Origin: Candidatus Brachybacter algidus
Lineage (GTDB): Bacteria > Bacteroidota > Bacteroidia > Chitinophagales > Saprospiraceae
Direction: 5' to 3'
Assembly (NCBI GenBank): GCA_016711705.1
Contig: JADJSK010000001.1
Location: 1,178,001 to 1,242,000 of the forward strand
DNA: 64,000 nucleotides
Part shown: positions 45,171-53,923 of the stretch, piece by piece
Numbering within the stretch: the stretch's first letter is position 1
Layout of the letters: each line of letters opens with the position of its first letter
Program-made: the position numbers and the translations under genes
The notes under the pieces: generated by a model
Seen by the model: the letters and a program-made list of their open reading frames with translations, nothing else
Told to the model about the DNA's origin: nothing
Database searches by the model: none

Positions 45171-45647
45171 ACTTTCAGAAGAAAAGCCAAAAGGCAAAAT
45201 ATCTTTAACACTATTCATCACGTGGATTGGTCCGGAGGACCCTTTTAGAATAATTGTTATTGGAGATCCTTGCTTGTTTTCAAATTCAGAGAGCATTTGA
45301 CGACATGCACCGCAAGGTGCTACTGGAGAATCCAATAATTGATTGGCTGAGGAAGCAGTGACAGCGACCTGCACAATAGGAGATTTAGCTCCTGAAGAAC
45401 TGTATGAAGCCAAAAGCGAACCTTCTGCGCAAATACACATAGGGAACGCAGCATTTTCCATATTAGCACCAATAAAAATATTGCCATCCTGATCCATTAG
45501 AGATGCCCCGACATGAAAATTAGAATATGGTGCATATGCATTAGACATTGCCTTGTATGCCTCGTCAAGTAACTTACGTTGTTCTGCAGTTAGTTCATCA
45601 AGACTGTCATATTGCTTAAAGGAGATGGTTATATTTTTATCTATCAT
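45165..45647 (-). CDS. cdd: cytidine deaminase
   Basis: A 160-residue homotetrameric-type cytidine deaminase converting cytidine/deoxycytidine to uridine forms for pyrimidine salvage. The zinc site is visible: ICAEGSLLA with the Cys and catalytic Glu, and PCGACRQMLSEF with the two further Cys. The N-terminal AYAPYSNFHVGASL matches the family. Convergent with kdsB, overlapping by 6 bp at the stops. Confidence 0.95.
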   Translation of the reverse strand: MIDKNITISFKQYDSLDELTAEQRKLLDEAYKAMSNAYAPYSNFHVGASLMDQDGNIFIGANMENAAFPMCICAEGSLLASYSSSGAKSPIVQVAVTASSANQLLDSPVAPCGACRQMLSEFENKQGSPITIILKGSSGPIHVMNSVKDILPFGFSSESL

Positions 45648-45807
45648 AAATCTAAAGTTGTAATAAATGTAAAGTATTAAATTAATATTTTATAAAATAG
45701 TTGAATGAATCACTTTTTTCAATCTATTATTTAATAAATTCGCCCTTTGTAAGTGGCATTTTTGAGATTATCCCAAGAGCAATATTTTATCACAATAAAA
45801 GTACAAA

Positions 45808-47136
45808 GTGAAGCAGATTATTTTATTTGGAGCCGGTCGCTCAGCAACCTATCTAATTGACTATTTGCTTGAACATGCTGAAGCAGAAGAATTTCAATTA
45901 GTCCTTGCAGACTCTAACATAGAAATAGCAGAACTTAAAATTGGCAATCATCCAAGAGGTAGAGCTGTAGCATGCGACATCAATGACACCGCAATGCGAC
46001 AAGCACTCATAGCACAAGCTTCTTTCGTAATTTCTATGCTGCCTGCATTTCTGCATTTGCTAGTTGCAAAGGATTGTCTTCTTTACGGAAAGGATATGGC
46101 AACCGCTTCCTATTTAAGTGATGAAATAAAAGCAATGGAACCGGAAATAACTGCTAAAGGATTGGTTTTCGCCAACGAACTCGGCTTAGATCCTGGAATA
46201 GACCACATGTCAGCTATGAAACTACTGGATGAAATAAAATCCAAAGGTGGACAAATTATTTCCTTCAAATCATATACTGGAGGTCTCGTCGCAAAGGAAA
46301 GTGATGACAATCCATGGCATTACAAGGTAAGTTGGAATCCAAGAAACGTCATTCTGGCGGGACAATGTACCTCTCAATATCTTGAGAATGGAGAAATTAA
46401 ATTTTTACCATACTCCAGACTATTTAGTCAATCTGAAGAAGTCGATGTCATCGGCCATGGTAATTTTTCAATGTATGTCAACAGAGACAGCATTAAATAC
46501 GTAGACCTTTATCGTTTAGATGGGATAAATACTATGATCAGAGGTACTTTCAGAGGTGAGGGATATTGTGAGGCATGGTCTGTTCTGATTGACCTGGGAA
46601 TGACCGACGATTCAACAAAACTTTCTCTGGAAGCAGGATTTTCGATTGCAAATTTTACAAAAAGCTTTCTTATAAGTGAAGATTGTGAAACAAAAGAAAA
46701 AATTGAAAGAACAATCAGGAGAAATATAAGTCCCGCAACCTACGAAAGAATCGAATATCTTCAATTGTTTTCTGATGAGTGCTGCCCACTCTCCCACCCT
46801 ACTCCTGCGCAAGTACTGGAGCATATCATTGTAAATAAATGGGTTCTAAGACCCAATGATAAAGATCTCATTGTAATGCAACATGAGGTCAAATATCGTC
46901 TGGACAATGAAGTAAGAACAGTTTATTCAACATTGTACAGAGAAGGTAAAAATGATATATATACGGCGATGGCAGAAACAGTTGGACTACCATTAGCTAT
47001 TTATACAAAACTTAGACTGCGTGGGATGTTCAATAAGCCGGGAGTCTTTATTCCTGTAGAAAAAGAAATATATGAACCAATTCTAAAAGAACTTTCCTCT
47101 CTTGGAATTCACTTCATGGAAAGTGAGAATGTATGA
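45808..47136 (+). CDS. saccharopine dehydrogenase family protein
   Basis: A 442-residue protein of the saccharopine dehydrogenase/reductase superfamily. Rossmann-fold N-terminus IILFGAGRSATYLIDYLLEHAE, then VISMLPAFLHLLVAKDCL and ANELGLDPGIDHMSAMKLLDE, the strongest family signature, and SFKSYTGGLVAKESDDNPWHYKVSWNPRNVI. Such enzymes act in lysine metabolism (saccharopine to glutamate plus aminoadipate semialdehyde or the reverse). It starts with GTG at 45808. The stop overlaps the next ATG by 4 bp, an unexpected pairing with a flippase. Confidence 0.92.
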   Translation: MKQIILFGAGRSATYLIDYLLEHAEAEEFQLVLADSNIEIAELKIGNHPRGRAVACDINDTAMRQALIAQASFVISMLPAFLHLLVAKDCLLYGKDMATASYLSDEIKAMEPEITAKGLVFANELGLDPGIDHMSAMKLLDEIKSKGGQIISFKSYTGGLVAKESDDNPWHYKVSWNPRNVILAGQCTSQYLENGEIKFLPYSRLFSQSEEVDVIGHGNFSMYVNRDSIKYVDLYRLDGINTMIRGTFRGEGYCEAWSVLIDLGMTDDSTKLSLEAGFSIANFTKSFLISEDCETKEKIERTIRRNISPATYERIEYLQLFSDECCPLSHPTPAQVLEHIIVNKWVLRPNDKDLIVMQHEVKYRLDNEVRTVYSTLYREGKNDIYTAMAETVGLPLAIYTKLRLRGMFNKPGVFIPVEKEIYEPILKELSSLGIHFMESENV

Positions 47137-48461
47137 AGGAGGTTGAACATCAGTTAAAAAATTTATCAATTTTAAAAGATCCTATTCGATTATTTCAGGC
47201 TTTTAATGTTAGCCGCCAGATTGCTATTATTATTGGTAGCATTATACTCACGAAGAGTGCTATGTCAACTCTGGATATCGGAAAATTTGAAACCCTCAAT
47301 TATCTCGGACAATTTATTAGTGTTTTTTGGGTCAATGGCATGACTCAGGCATTTCTAGCCATTTATCCAAAGGTTGCTGAGGTTGAAAAAAAGGCATTTA
47401 TAAGTAGTACATTCACTTTTTTTCTGGGCATATCTTTTATTTGTTCAGTAATACTTGTGGTGGGAAGACCACTGCTACTTCCTTTTTTAATAGAATCAAA
47501 AACGATAGAAGGGTTTTATTGGTTCAGCCTATACAGTTTTATCAACATTCCATCGATGTTGATCCCATCAATACTCATGCTTAAGAAACAAAGTAGTGAA
47601 CTTCTAAAATTCACAATTTTCTACTTTCTTGGATATATAATCGTGTTTTTTCTAAATCTTATTTTTGGAGGAAAATTAATCAACTTATTGATTCTGCTGA
47701 ATGCGTTTGCTTTTGCATTGCTATTAATGTCCGGTAGATTATCTATTTCATTTAATCTAAATGCCTACAAATTACAATGGGTCAAGCGACTCACCCTTAT
47801 TGGTTCACCTTTGATCGGATATGCTATCCTTTCCGGAATAGCACCAATTTATGACAGCTGGCTTGTTCAAAGATTTTATGAAGACAAATCGATTTTTGCA
47901 ATTTTTAGATACGGAGCCCGTGAATTTCCGCTGACTGTAACATTGGCAATTGGATTGGGAACAGCGTTGGTGCCTTTAGTCAGTCAAAATTTATCGCAAG
48001 GTGTTAAGGAAATTCGTTTGAGGTCCAAGCGTCTTTATCCATATATATTCGGCACATCGGCCTTGTTATTGCTTGGATCTAAATACTTTTTTCCTTTAGT
48101 CTTCAACGAATCTTTTGCAGCTTCAGCTCCAGTATTTAATATTTATATACTGTTAATAATAAGCAGGATGATATATCCTCAAACTATTATGTTAGGTCAG
48201 AAAAGAACTAAAGCGTTGCTTTATATTGCAATCCTGGAGCTCATGATTAACATATTTGTAAGCTTAGCTCTGGCATTCAAATTTGGGCTATTGGGTATAG
48301 CTGCAGGCACTGTAATCGCATTTTCTTCCGAAAAGATCATGCAAATCATTTATTTAAAATTAAAACGAGGAATATCGATCCACCATTATGTTGACGTTAA
48401 ACCTTATGCGTTATACAGTGCAGGACTAGTTATAGTTTGGCTTTTCACCATTCTATTTTAA
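47133..48461 (+). CDS. Wzx-like polysaccharide flippase / MOP superfamily membrane protein
   Basis: A 442-residue inner-membrane protein with about 12 transmembrane helices and the MOP-type two-lobed pattern (lobe 1 about 10-200, lobe 2 about 225-440). Features such as PIYDSWLVQRFYEDKSIFAIFRYGAREFP and the repeated hydrophobic hairpins fit lipid-linked oligosaccharide flippases of Bacteroidota. The transported substrate is unknown; no glycosyltransferases are adjacent. Coupled to the upstream saccharopine dehydrogenase-like gene by a 4-bp overlap. Confidence 0.8.
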   Translation: MKEVEHQLKNLSILKDPIRLFQAFNVSRQIAIIIGSIILTKSAMSTLDIGKFETLNYLGQFISVFWVNGMTQAFLAIYPKVAEVEKKAFISSTFTFFLGISFICSVILVVGRPLLLPFLIESKTIEGFYWFSLYSFINIPSMLIPSILMLKKQSSELLKFTIFYFLGYIIVFFLNLIFGGKLINLLILLNAFAFALLLMSGRLSISFNLNAYKLQWVKRLTLIGSPLIGYAILSGIAPIYDSWLVQRFYEDKSIFAIFRYGAREFPLTVTLAIGLGTALVPLVSQNLSQGVKEIRLRSKRLYPYIFGTSALLLLGSKYFFPLVFNESFAASAPVFNIYILLIISRMIYPQTIMLGQKRTKALLYIAILELMINIFVSLALAFKFGLLGIAAGTVIAFSSEKIMQIIYLKLKRGISIHHYVDVKPYALYSAGLVIVWLFTILF

Positions 48462-48463
48462 TT

Positions 48464-48652
48464 TCAATCTTCTGCCTCGAGATCGTCAATCACCTGTTGA
48501 ATAGCGCGATCGTTCAATTCATTCATTTCTTCTTCTGAAGGTACATTTATTCTGGGATTTATGTCCATTACTTTATACAATAATGCTTCAAGGCAGCTTA
48601 TTCGCATATTCAATTTCACTACTTCTTCGTATAAATTAACATCTGTTTCCAT
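48464..48652 (-). CDS. small acidic protein, unknown
   Basis: A 62-residue acidic, helical protein (METDVNLYEEVVKLNMRISCLEALLYKVMDINPRINV...) with a probable short coiled coil. No domain recognised. It ends 2 bp from the convergent flippase stop. Kept because composition and length resemble real small Bacteroidota proteins. Confidence 0.5.
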   Translation of the reverse strand: METDVNLYEEVVKLNMRISCLEALLYKVMDINPRINVPSEEEMNELNDRAIQQVIDDLEAED

Positions 48653-48860
48653 ATTATCTCAAAGTTTTAATAATTATTAGAATTGTTCAAATTTAACGCT
48701 AAATATCTAAATAAAATGAAGACCAAGAAAGCTAAAATTCTAAATTAAATGTTAAACTAATAAATTGGCAACAATTTTGATACATATTGAGCAATTTAGG
48801 CTTCATAAAATTGAATTTAGTCGAAAAATATATCACTTTTAACTCAAATTTGAAATTAAA

Positions 48861-49157
48861 TTGGACGAATGCCTGTTTGCAAATCAAGTTGATTATTACA
48901 TCTTTAAATTACTTTTTTATTGTTTGATCAAATTTACTTTTAAAACAAAGCTAAATACCGTGCTCCCAACTATTTATAAAACATTCATTCTAATAATTGC
49001 CACTTTGCTATTTATATACTTAAGTACCGTCAATATTGAATATTTTATTAACCGGGCAAGCGATTTTAAGCTAAATATTCTGGCGTGGATAATTGAATTG
49101 ACTTTAGTATTCTTATTACTATATTTACCTATCACAAAAATAAAACACATAAAATGA
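48861..49157 (+). CDS. small membrane protein coupled to the SPFH gene
   Basis: A 98-residue frame from a TTG at 48861, or about 65 residues from a GTG at 48960 (VLPTIYKTFILII), the better start because the sequence before it is poorly conserved in character. It encodes two transmembrane helices (FILIIATLLFIYLS and ILAWIIELTLVFLLLYLP). The stop overlaps the start of the SPFH-protein gene (ATGA), so it is probably co-translated. Function unknown; may assist the SPFH scaffold. Confidence 0.55.
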   Translation: MDECLFANQVDYYIFKLLFYCLIKFTFKTKLNTVLPTIYKTFILIIATLLFIYLSTVNIEYFINRASDFKLNILAWIIELTLVFLLLYLPITKIKHIK

Positions 49158-50065
49158 TCACTATTTTACTACTCGGACTAACATTATTATGGACAATCAT
49201 CGCGGTACTAAAGGAGAAAGGCAAACCCAAACCTTCATACATGCATGCCATTATTATCTTGTTAGTTGGTGCTGGAATTGCACTCATACAACCTTTCAAG
49301 ATAGAACGTGTCGACGCCGGCCATGTTGGAATAAAAGTAAATCTGGCAGGAGATAACAGAGGCGTAGGAAAGTATGAATATAAAACTGGCTGGGTGATTA
49401 TCAACAAATGGATCAATAAATTATATGAGTTCCCGACTTTTCAGCAAAGCATTGAATATCCGGAGCAAAGCGTCATCACTAAAGGGGGTCTTAGTGCCTC
49501 CATACACCCAAAATTCAACTATAGTCTAAAAGCGGGTGATATAGGTGACATGTTTTCTAATCTTAGAATTCCTGTGAAGGATATAGAACAAGGATGGTTA
49601 CAAAACGCTATCGTTGGAGCTGTAAATGATGTGGCCAACAAATGGACTATTGATGATATATTTAATAACAGGGAACAATTTGAAGCTGATATTATTAAAG
49701 AATCAAATAAAAGAGTTTCCAAGTGGTTTATTATCAGTCAGTTAAGAACGAATATAATACCTCCGCAATCTCTCCAAATTAATATTCAGGAAAAAACAAA
49801 TGCTATCCAAAAAGTACAAATTGCTGAAAATAATAAGCTGGTTGCAATTGCTCAAGGTCTTGAAAGAATAGCTAAAGCACAGGCAGATAGTGCTACAGCT
49901 GTCATCACAGCATCCGGTGAGGCGAGAGCCATAAAAATTAAGCAATTATCTCTAAACCAGGAATATATCGATTATCTAAAGGTTCAGAAATGGAACGGTG
50001 TAAGTCCTACAATGGTTACATCAGATAAAAGTGGGTTTATAATTAGCCCGGGAAAAACAAATTAA
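49154..50065 (+). CDS. SPFH/band-7 domain membrane protein (prohibitin-like)
   Basis: A 303-residue protein anchored by an N-terminal hydrophobic region (about 1-45, ITILLLGLTLLWTII and AIIILLVGAGIALI). The SPFH domain (about 50-230) includes VDAGHVGIKVNLAGDNRGVGKYEYKTGWVII, and ends in a helical segment (about 225-275: KVQIAENNKLVAIAQGLERIAKAQADSATAV) typical of flotillin/prohibitin oligomerisation. SPFH proteins scaffold membrane microdomains and regulate membrane proteases. Coupled to a small membrane protein upstream and followed at 16 bp by a small soluble gene. Confidence 0.9.
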   Translation: MITILLLGLTLLWTIIAVLKEKGKPKPSYMHAIIILLVGAGIALIQPFKIERVDAGHVGIKVNLAGDNRGVGKYEYKTGWVIINKWINKLYEFPTFQQSIEYPEQSVITKGGLSASIHPKFNYSLKAGDIGDMFSNLRIPVKDIEQGWLQNAIVGAVNDVANKWTIDDIFNNREQFEADIIKESNKRVSKWFIISQLRTNIIPPQSLQINIQEKTNAIQKVQIAENNKLVAIAQGLERIAKAQADSATAVITASGEARAIKIKQLSLNQEYIDYLKVQKWNGVSPTMVTSDKSGFIISPGKTN

Positions 50066-50081
50066 TCTAAAATCTTTCAGA

Positions 50082-50300
50082 ATGAACGTAATATCAATCA
50101 ATGCCGGCACTCGAGAAGTTGTGATAAAAACGGGTAAGGAACACTACAACCTTTATGAGTTGGATCTTCTAAATGTTATCGATACGCAAGAACTTGACAA
50201 AATTGTGCACCATGCCTTCTCTGCAGCTTCAGATATAGAATCAGCAGAGGTAATATTAAGAGAAAAAGGAATAGTGCTAAGATTGATTAGGGAGGATTAA
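50082..50300 (+). CDS. small hypothetical protein after the SPFH gene
   Basis: A 72-residue soluble protein (MNVISINAGTREVVIKTGKEHYNLYELDLLNVIDTQELDKIV...) with an alternating beta-alpha pattern and no domain I know. It starts 16 bp after the SPFH gene and is likely its operon partner. Function unknown. Confidence 0.65.
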   Translation: MNVISINAGTREVVIKTGKEHYNLYELDLLNVIDTQELDKIVHHAFSAASDIESAEVILREKGIVLRLIRED

Positions 50301-50423
50301 GGAGGAGAAATTTGGCCTAATGTAAGGTATGATTAATTTAAGAACAGCCTATTGTATTGTTTATCAAATGGCGGAAATTATTAAGTTAAAATACACTAAT
50401 TGATTATTTGGCTATCTGATTAT

Positions 50424-51569
50424 TTATTCAAACTTTTTAAATTCCTTTCCATTCCAGGTAAACACACCACCTCCGTCAGTTCCAAACCATAATTTACCAT
50501 ATTTATCTTTGTATATTGCCTGGATAATATCACTTGTCAAACCCTCATTAGTAGTATAATTTATAAATTTTATTCCATTGAACCTCCAAACCCCACAGTC
50601 TATTGTACCAACCCATATGTCACCTGCATTGTCCTCTTCAATCGCCCAGATCCTTGCCATTGTCCCGGATTTGGACAATCCCGAAAGCACAAACATTTCA
50701 TTCTCAAGATGAAAGGTTTTTGTGATATTTGTAAGTTGCTTTCCATCAAACTTAAAAAGACCTGAACCATTATTTCCAAACCAGAAGTTGCCTTGGCTGT
50801 CTTCAAATATGGCGCGCACTGCCGGACCGGCCAGTCCATTATCAGACAACCAGGTAAATTCCTTTCCATCAAATCTAATGACACCCTCCGCCTGCGTTCC
50901 AAACCAAATATTTCCCTTTTTATCTTTGTAAGAGCAATACACCGTATTGGCCAAAGCCGGCTGGGTAAATGGCCTGACAGCCATTACCAGGCTCGAAATG
51001 TTACTTGATTCCTTTCTTATAGGAAGAAATATATAATTTAATTTTTTTCCATCAAACCGGTAAGCTCCACCACCTGCACCAAACCACAAGTCACTTGTGG
51101 ATAAATTTAAATTATAGCCGGTAGAAGACTTCACATGCGAACTCCCTGTGTCGACCAAGGTCACTATTTTTTTTCCGTCAAACTTACTCACTCCTAGTAG
51201 GGTATTAAACCAAATGTTTCCGGCATCATCTTCCTGAATATTAAATATCTGATTATTGGCAAGACCATCTTCCTTATTGAAAAGCACTATTTTATTTCCA
51301 TCAAAACGATAAACTCCTAATCCATCAGTGCCAAACCAATAATTGTTTTTACTATCCTGAAATATCGTTCTGATGTTGTCACTCAATTGAGTTACCATAT
51401 TTGAAACTAACTTGATCGGAATCACAGATTCCGTAACAATAATATGTTGGTCTTTTGTATTTTCTGAACTGCTATGACCGCAAGAAGTAAATAAAAGAAA
51501 TTGCAGCACCAATACAAGCAATTGATTGCTAATTAAGTACCCTAAATATCTATTCTTTGATTGCAACAT
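50424..51569 (-). CDS. lipoprotein with two-component-regulator beta-propeller repeats (Reg_prop)
   Basis: I use ATG 51567-51569 (MLQSKNRYLGYL); a signal with LFTSC gives a lipoprotein. The mature part holds about seven Reg_prop units, each like IFQDSKNNYWFGTDGLGVYRFDGNKI, e.g. IQEDDAGNIWFNTLLGVSKFDG, YKDKKGNIWFGTQAEGVIRFDG, FEDSQGNFWFGNNGSGLFKFDG, EEDNAGDIWVGTIDCGVWRFNG, YKDKYGKLWFGTDGGGVFTWNG. These make the sensor propeller of Bacteroidota hybrid regulators, but here no transmembrane, kinase or LytTR domain follows. Ligand unknown. Confidence 0.88.
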   Translation of the reverse strand: MLQSKNRYLGYLISNQLLVLVLQFLLFTSCGHSSSENTKDQHIIVTESVIPIKLVSNMVTQLSDNIRTIFQDSKNNYWFGTDGLGVYRFDGNKIVLFNKEDGLANNQIFNIQEDDAGNIWFNTLLGVSKFDGKKIVTLVDTGSSHVKSSTGYNLNLSTSDLWFGAGGGAYRFDGKKLNYIFLPIRKESSNISSLVMAVRPFTQPALANTVYCSYKDKKGNIWFGTQAEGVIRFDGKEFTWLSDNGLAGPAVRAIFEDSQGNFWFGNNGSGLFKFDGKQLTNITKTFHLENEMFVLSGLSKSGTMARIWAIEEDNAGDIWVGTIDCGVWRFNGIKFINYTTNEGLTSDIIQAIYKDKYGKLWFGTDGGGVFTWNGKEFKKFE

Positions 51570-51635
51570 AATAGTTTGAATTATTAAAATTAGCCGCCAA
51601 GGCTTATTCGTGACAGTAATCCATAATTGCTTCAA

Positions 51636-52202
51636 TTAACACCCCTCTTTGTGGGGAGTACGCTGATAAATTATTTTACCATCACGTTCTATAAAGTCAC
51701 CCTTTACGATCGGATAGGCATACTTTGGTGCATGGGATACATTATGGCTTTTTATAATTATTTTGTCGTTAACTTTCAGAGTAAGCAATTGATCAAATTC
51801 CCTTTTGAAATTCATAATATTCTTCCCGGGCCTTTCTATTCCAAAAGAAAGAATGTAATCTTCCTCATTGATCCTGACCATCACTCCGAAACCAACTCTT
51901 GAACTCTCAGGAAGAGAAAGAGAAGTTACCACTCCCTCCATATCGGTATTATTTCTAATGGATTTATTTATCTTAGCTTCAGCGGCATACACTTTTTTAC
52001 CTGCCGGAGACACTTCCCATTTCTTGAATATTACACCTGCTGGAGTTGCCTCCCATTTTTTCCTTTCAGCGTTCCTTTGATCAATAGAGAGCGGTTTTTG
52101 GATTGACTTATTAGAAGTTTCATTTCCAAATTCAAGTGTAGCGAATACTACTCCGCTTGCCACCAGCAGCGGCAGGGTCAGTGCAAAAATGATCTTTTTC
52201 AT
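51636..52202 (-). CDS. secreted protein with KWExxPAG repeat
   Basis: A 188-residue protein with an N-terminal signal or anchor (KKIIFALTLPLLVASGVVFA). After it come two copies of a short motif, KKWEATPAGVIF and KKWEVSPAGKKVYAAEAKI. The C-terminal half (about 95-180) is beta-rich (GVVTSLSLPESSRVGFGVMVRI) and ends HKEGC. No family recognised with confidence. It lies 66 bp upstream of the Reg_prop lipoprotein start on the same strand, so the two may be co-transcribed. Confidence 0.7.
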   Translation of the reverse strand: MKKIIFALTLPLLVASGVVFATLEFGNETSNKSIQKPLSIDQRNAERKKWEATPAGVIFKKWEVSPAGKKVYAAEAKINKSIRNNTDMEGVVTSLSLPESSRVGFGVMVRINEEDYILSFGIERPGKNIMNFKREFDQLLTLKVNDKIIIKSHNVSHAPKYAYPIVKGDFIERDGKIIYQRTPHKEGC

Positions 52203-52469
52203 ATCTTCTGTTTGCTCATTAATAATATAAAATAAAGTTTAATGCCTGATTTTCAACCTAAAATCGATTTCTAACAATTTACTCAACGAAGATATTGCAA
52301 TGAAAATAGAACAGGGGAACAATAACAGGTGGGTAACAAGTGGAGGTTAGTTACTTATGTAAATAGTCAACATATGTCGCTTTAAACAAAGCAGCAAATC
52401 TTAATTAAGGAAAACTAAAAGTGGAGCTGGATGGGAAGTTGTGTGAAATGAAATCGAGATGAAGATGAG

Positions 52470-52552
52470 TACCCGGAGCGGGACTTGAACCCGCACGACC
52501 TTGCAGTCACAAGATTTTAAGTCTTGCGTGTCTACCATTTCACCACCCGGGT
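52470..52552 (-). tRNA. tRNA-Leu (TAA)
   Basis: An 83-nt class II tRNA with long variable arm. The acceptor stem ACCCGGG pairs with TCCGGGT (terminal G-U), discriminator A. The anticodon arm CAAGA-CTTAAAA-TCTTG gives anticodon TAA, and the T-arm is GCGGGTTCAAGTCCCGC. Same strand as the tRNA-Gly just before it, 19 bp apart. Confidence 0.95.
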
Positions 52553-52571
52553 AAATAAAATTAAGAAATAA

Positions 52572-52647
<76 letters not shown>

Positions 52648-52723
52648 ATTTGGTGTTGCTTTTCTTCAGAAGCGTCGCAAAGGTATATTTTTATTTTTAA
52701 TTTCAAAACTATTTGAAAAAAAA

Positions 52724-53825
52724 TTATTCATTATTTCCTGAAACGTTGCTGCCATCCCATAGCAAGAACTCTTTTAAGAATCCGGAGATGTCTCCATTCA
52801 GCACAGCATCCGTATTATTATTGGTAAATCCTGTTCGGTGATCCTTTACTCTACGATCATCTAATACATAAGACCTGATCTGACTGCCCTATTCATTCTT
52901 CATCTTTCCTTCCTCCACAGCGTCCTTTTCAGCTTGTTGTTTCTCCAATTCTTTTTCATAAATACGAGATTTGAGTAACACAAGTGCTTTCTCTCTATTC
53001 TGAATCTGGCTGCGCTCTTGCTGGCATTCCGCGACCAAACCTGTTGGTAAATGCCGCACACGCACTGCAGACTCCGTCTTATTGACGTGCTGACCTCCTG
53101 CCCCACTCGCCCGGAATGTATCCCATTCCAGATCTGCCGGATTTAAAATAATTTCGATTCTATCATCCACCATTGGATGGACGAAGACAGAAGCAAAGGA
53201 GGTCATTCGTTTACCTTGAGAGTTGTAAGGGCTAACACGGACCAATCTATGGACGCCATTTTCACCTTTGAGCAAGCCGTAAGCAAGGTCTCCGGTTATT
53301 TCGAGCGCAACTGATTTTATGCCAACCACATCACCTTCGGTGATGCTCAATTCAGAAACTTTAAAGCCATTTTTTTCTGCGTACATCAGATACATTCGCA
53401 TGAGCATAGCTGCCCAGTCACAAGCCTCTGTACCACCGGCACCTGCATTGATCTCGAGAATGGCATTAAGTTCGTCTTCTTGTTTGGTGATCGTACTCTT
53501 AAATTCCATCTCGTCGATAAGACCCATGGCGATTTGATACATTTCATCAACTTCGCCATCAGTCATCGCATCTTCCCGGTATAGTTCCAATGCGACTGAA
53601 GCCTCATCTACTGCAAGTGAGCCGTTTTTAAACTTATCGACCCAAGTCTGGTGTGACTTGAGTTCTTTTAAGGTCGCTTCCGCCTTTTTTGGATCGTCCC
53701 AGAAGTTTCCTGCTAAAGATTCCTGGGTCTTATCCTCTATTTCGTGAATTCGTTGATCGACGTCAAAGATACCTCCTTAAGGAAGCCAATCTGTCCTGCA
53801 GATCTTTAAGCTGTTCGATAGTCAT
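52724..53825 (-). pseudogene. prfB: peptide chain release factor 2: programmed UGA frameshift plus an in-frame UAG
   Basis: RF2 ends translation at UGA/UAA. The gene starts at 53825 (MTIEQLKDLQDRLASLRRYL); AAGGAGGT then CTT TGA at 53763-53768 is the classical autoregulatory +1 site. The main frame has SPYNSQGK and the catalytic GGQ (SGAGGQHVNKTESAVRVRH). After ...EEGKMKNE comes TAG (52889-52891), then the same frame resumes GSQIRSYVLDDRRVKDHRTG...DGDISGFLKEFLLWDGS to a TAA at 52724. The TAG replaces the conserved Trp before GSQIR (TGG to TAG). Total length without it is about 366 residues, normal for RF2. The loss of 55 C-terminal residues should inactivate it unless the TAG is read through or is a sequence error. 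Confidence 0.9.
53763..53778 (-). promoter_or_regulatory. prfB programmed +1 frameshift site
   Basis: On the coding strand the internal Shine-Dalgarno AAGGAGGT (53771-53778) is followed by the slippery CTT (53766-53768) and UGA (53763-53765), then C. Low RF2 favours slipping to the +1 frame, the known autoregulatory switch. Confidence 0.95.
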
Positions 53826-53923
53826 TGCTGATTAAAGTTTAATGGTTAAAAATGTGTGTTAGTTAATAGACTCTAGATACTAGAATGCAGTATCCCAAGA
53901 CTAGGCTGTAAACTTACAATGTT

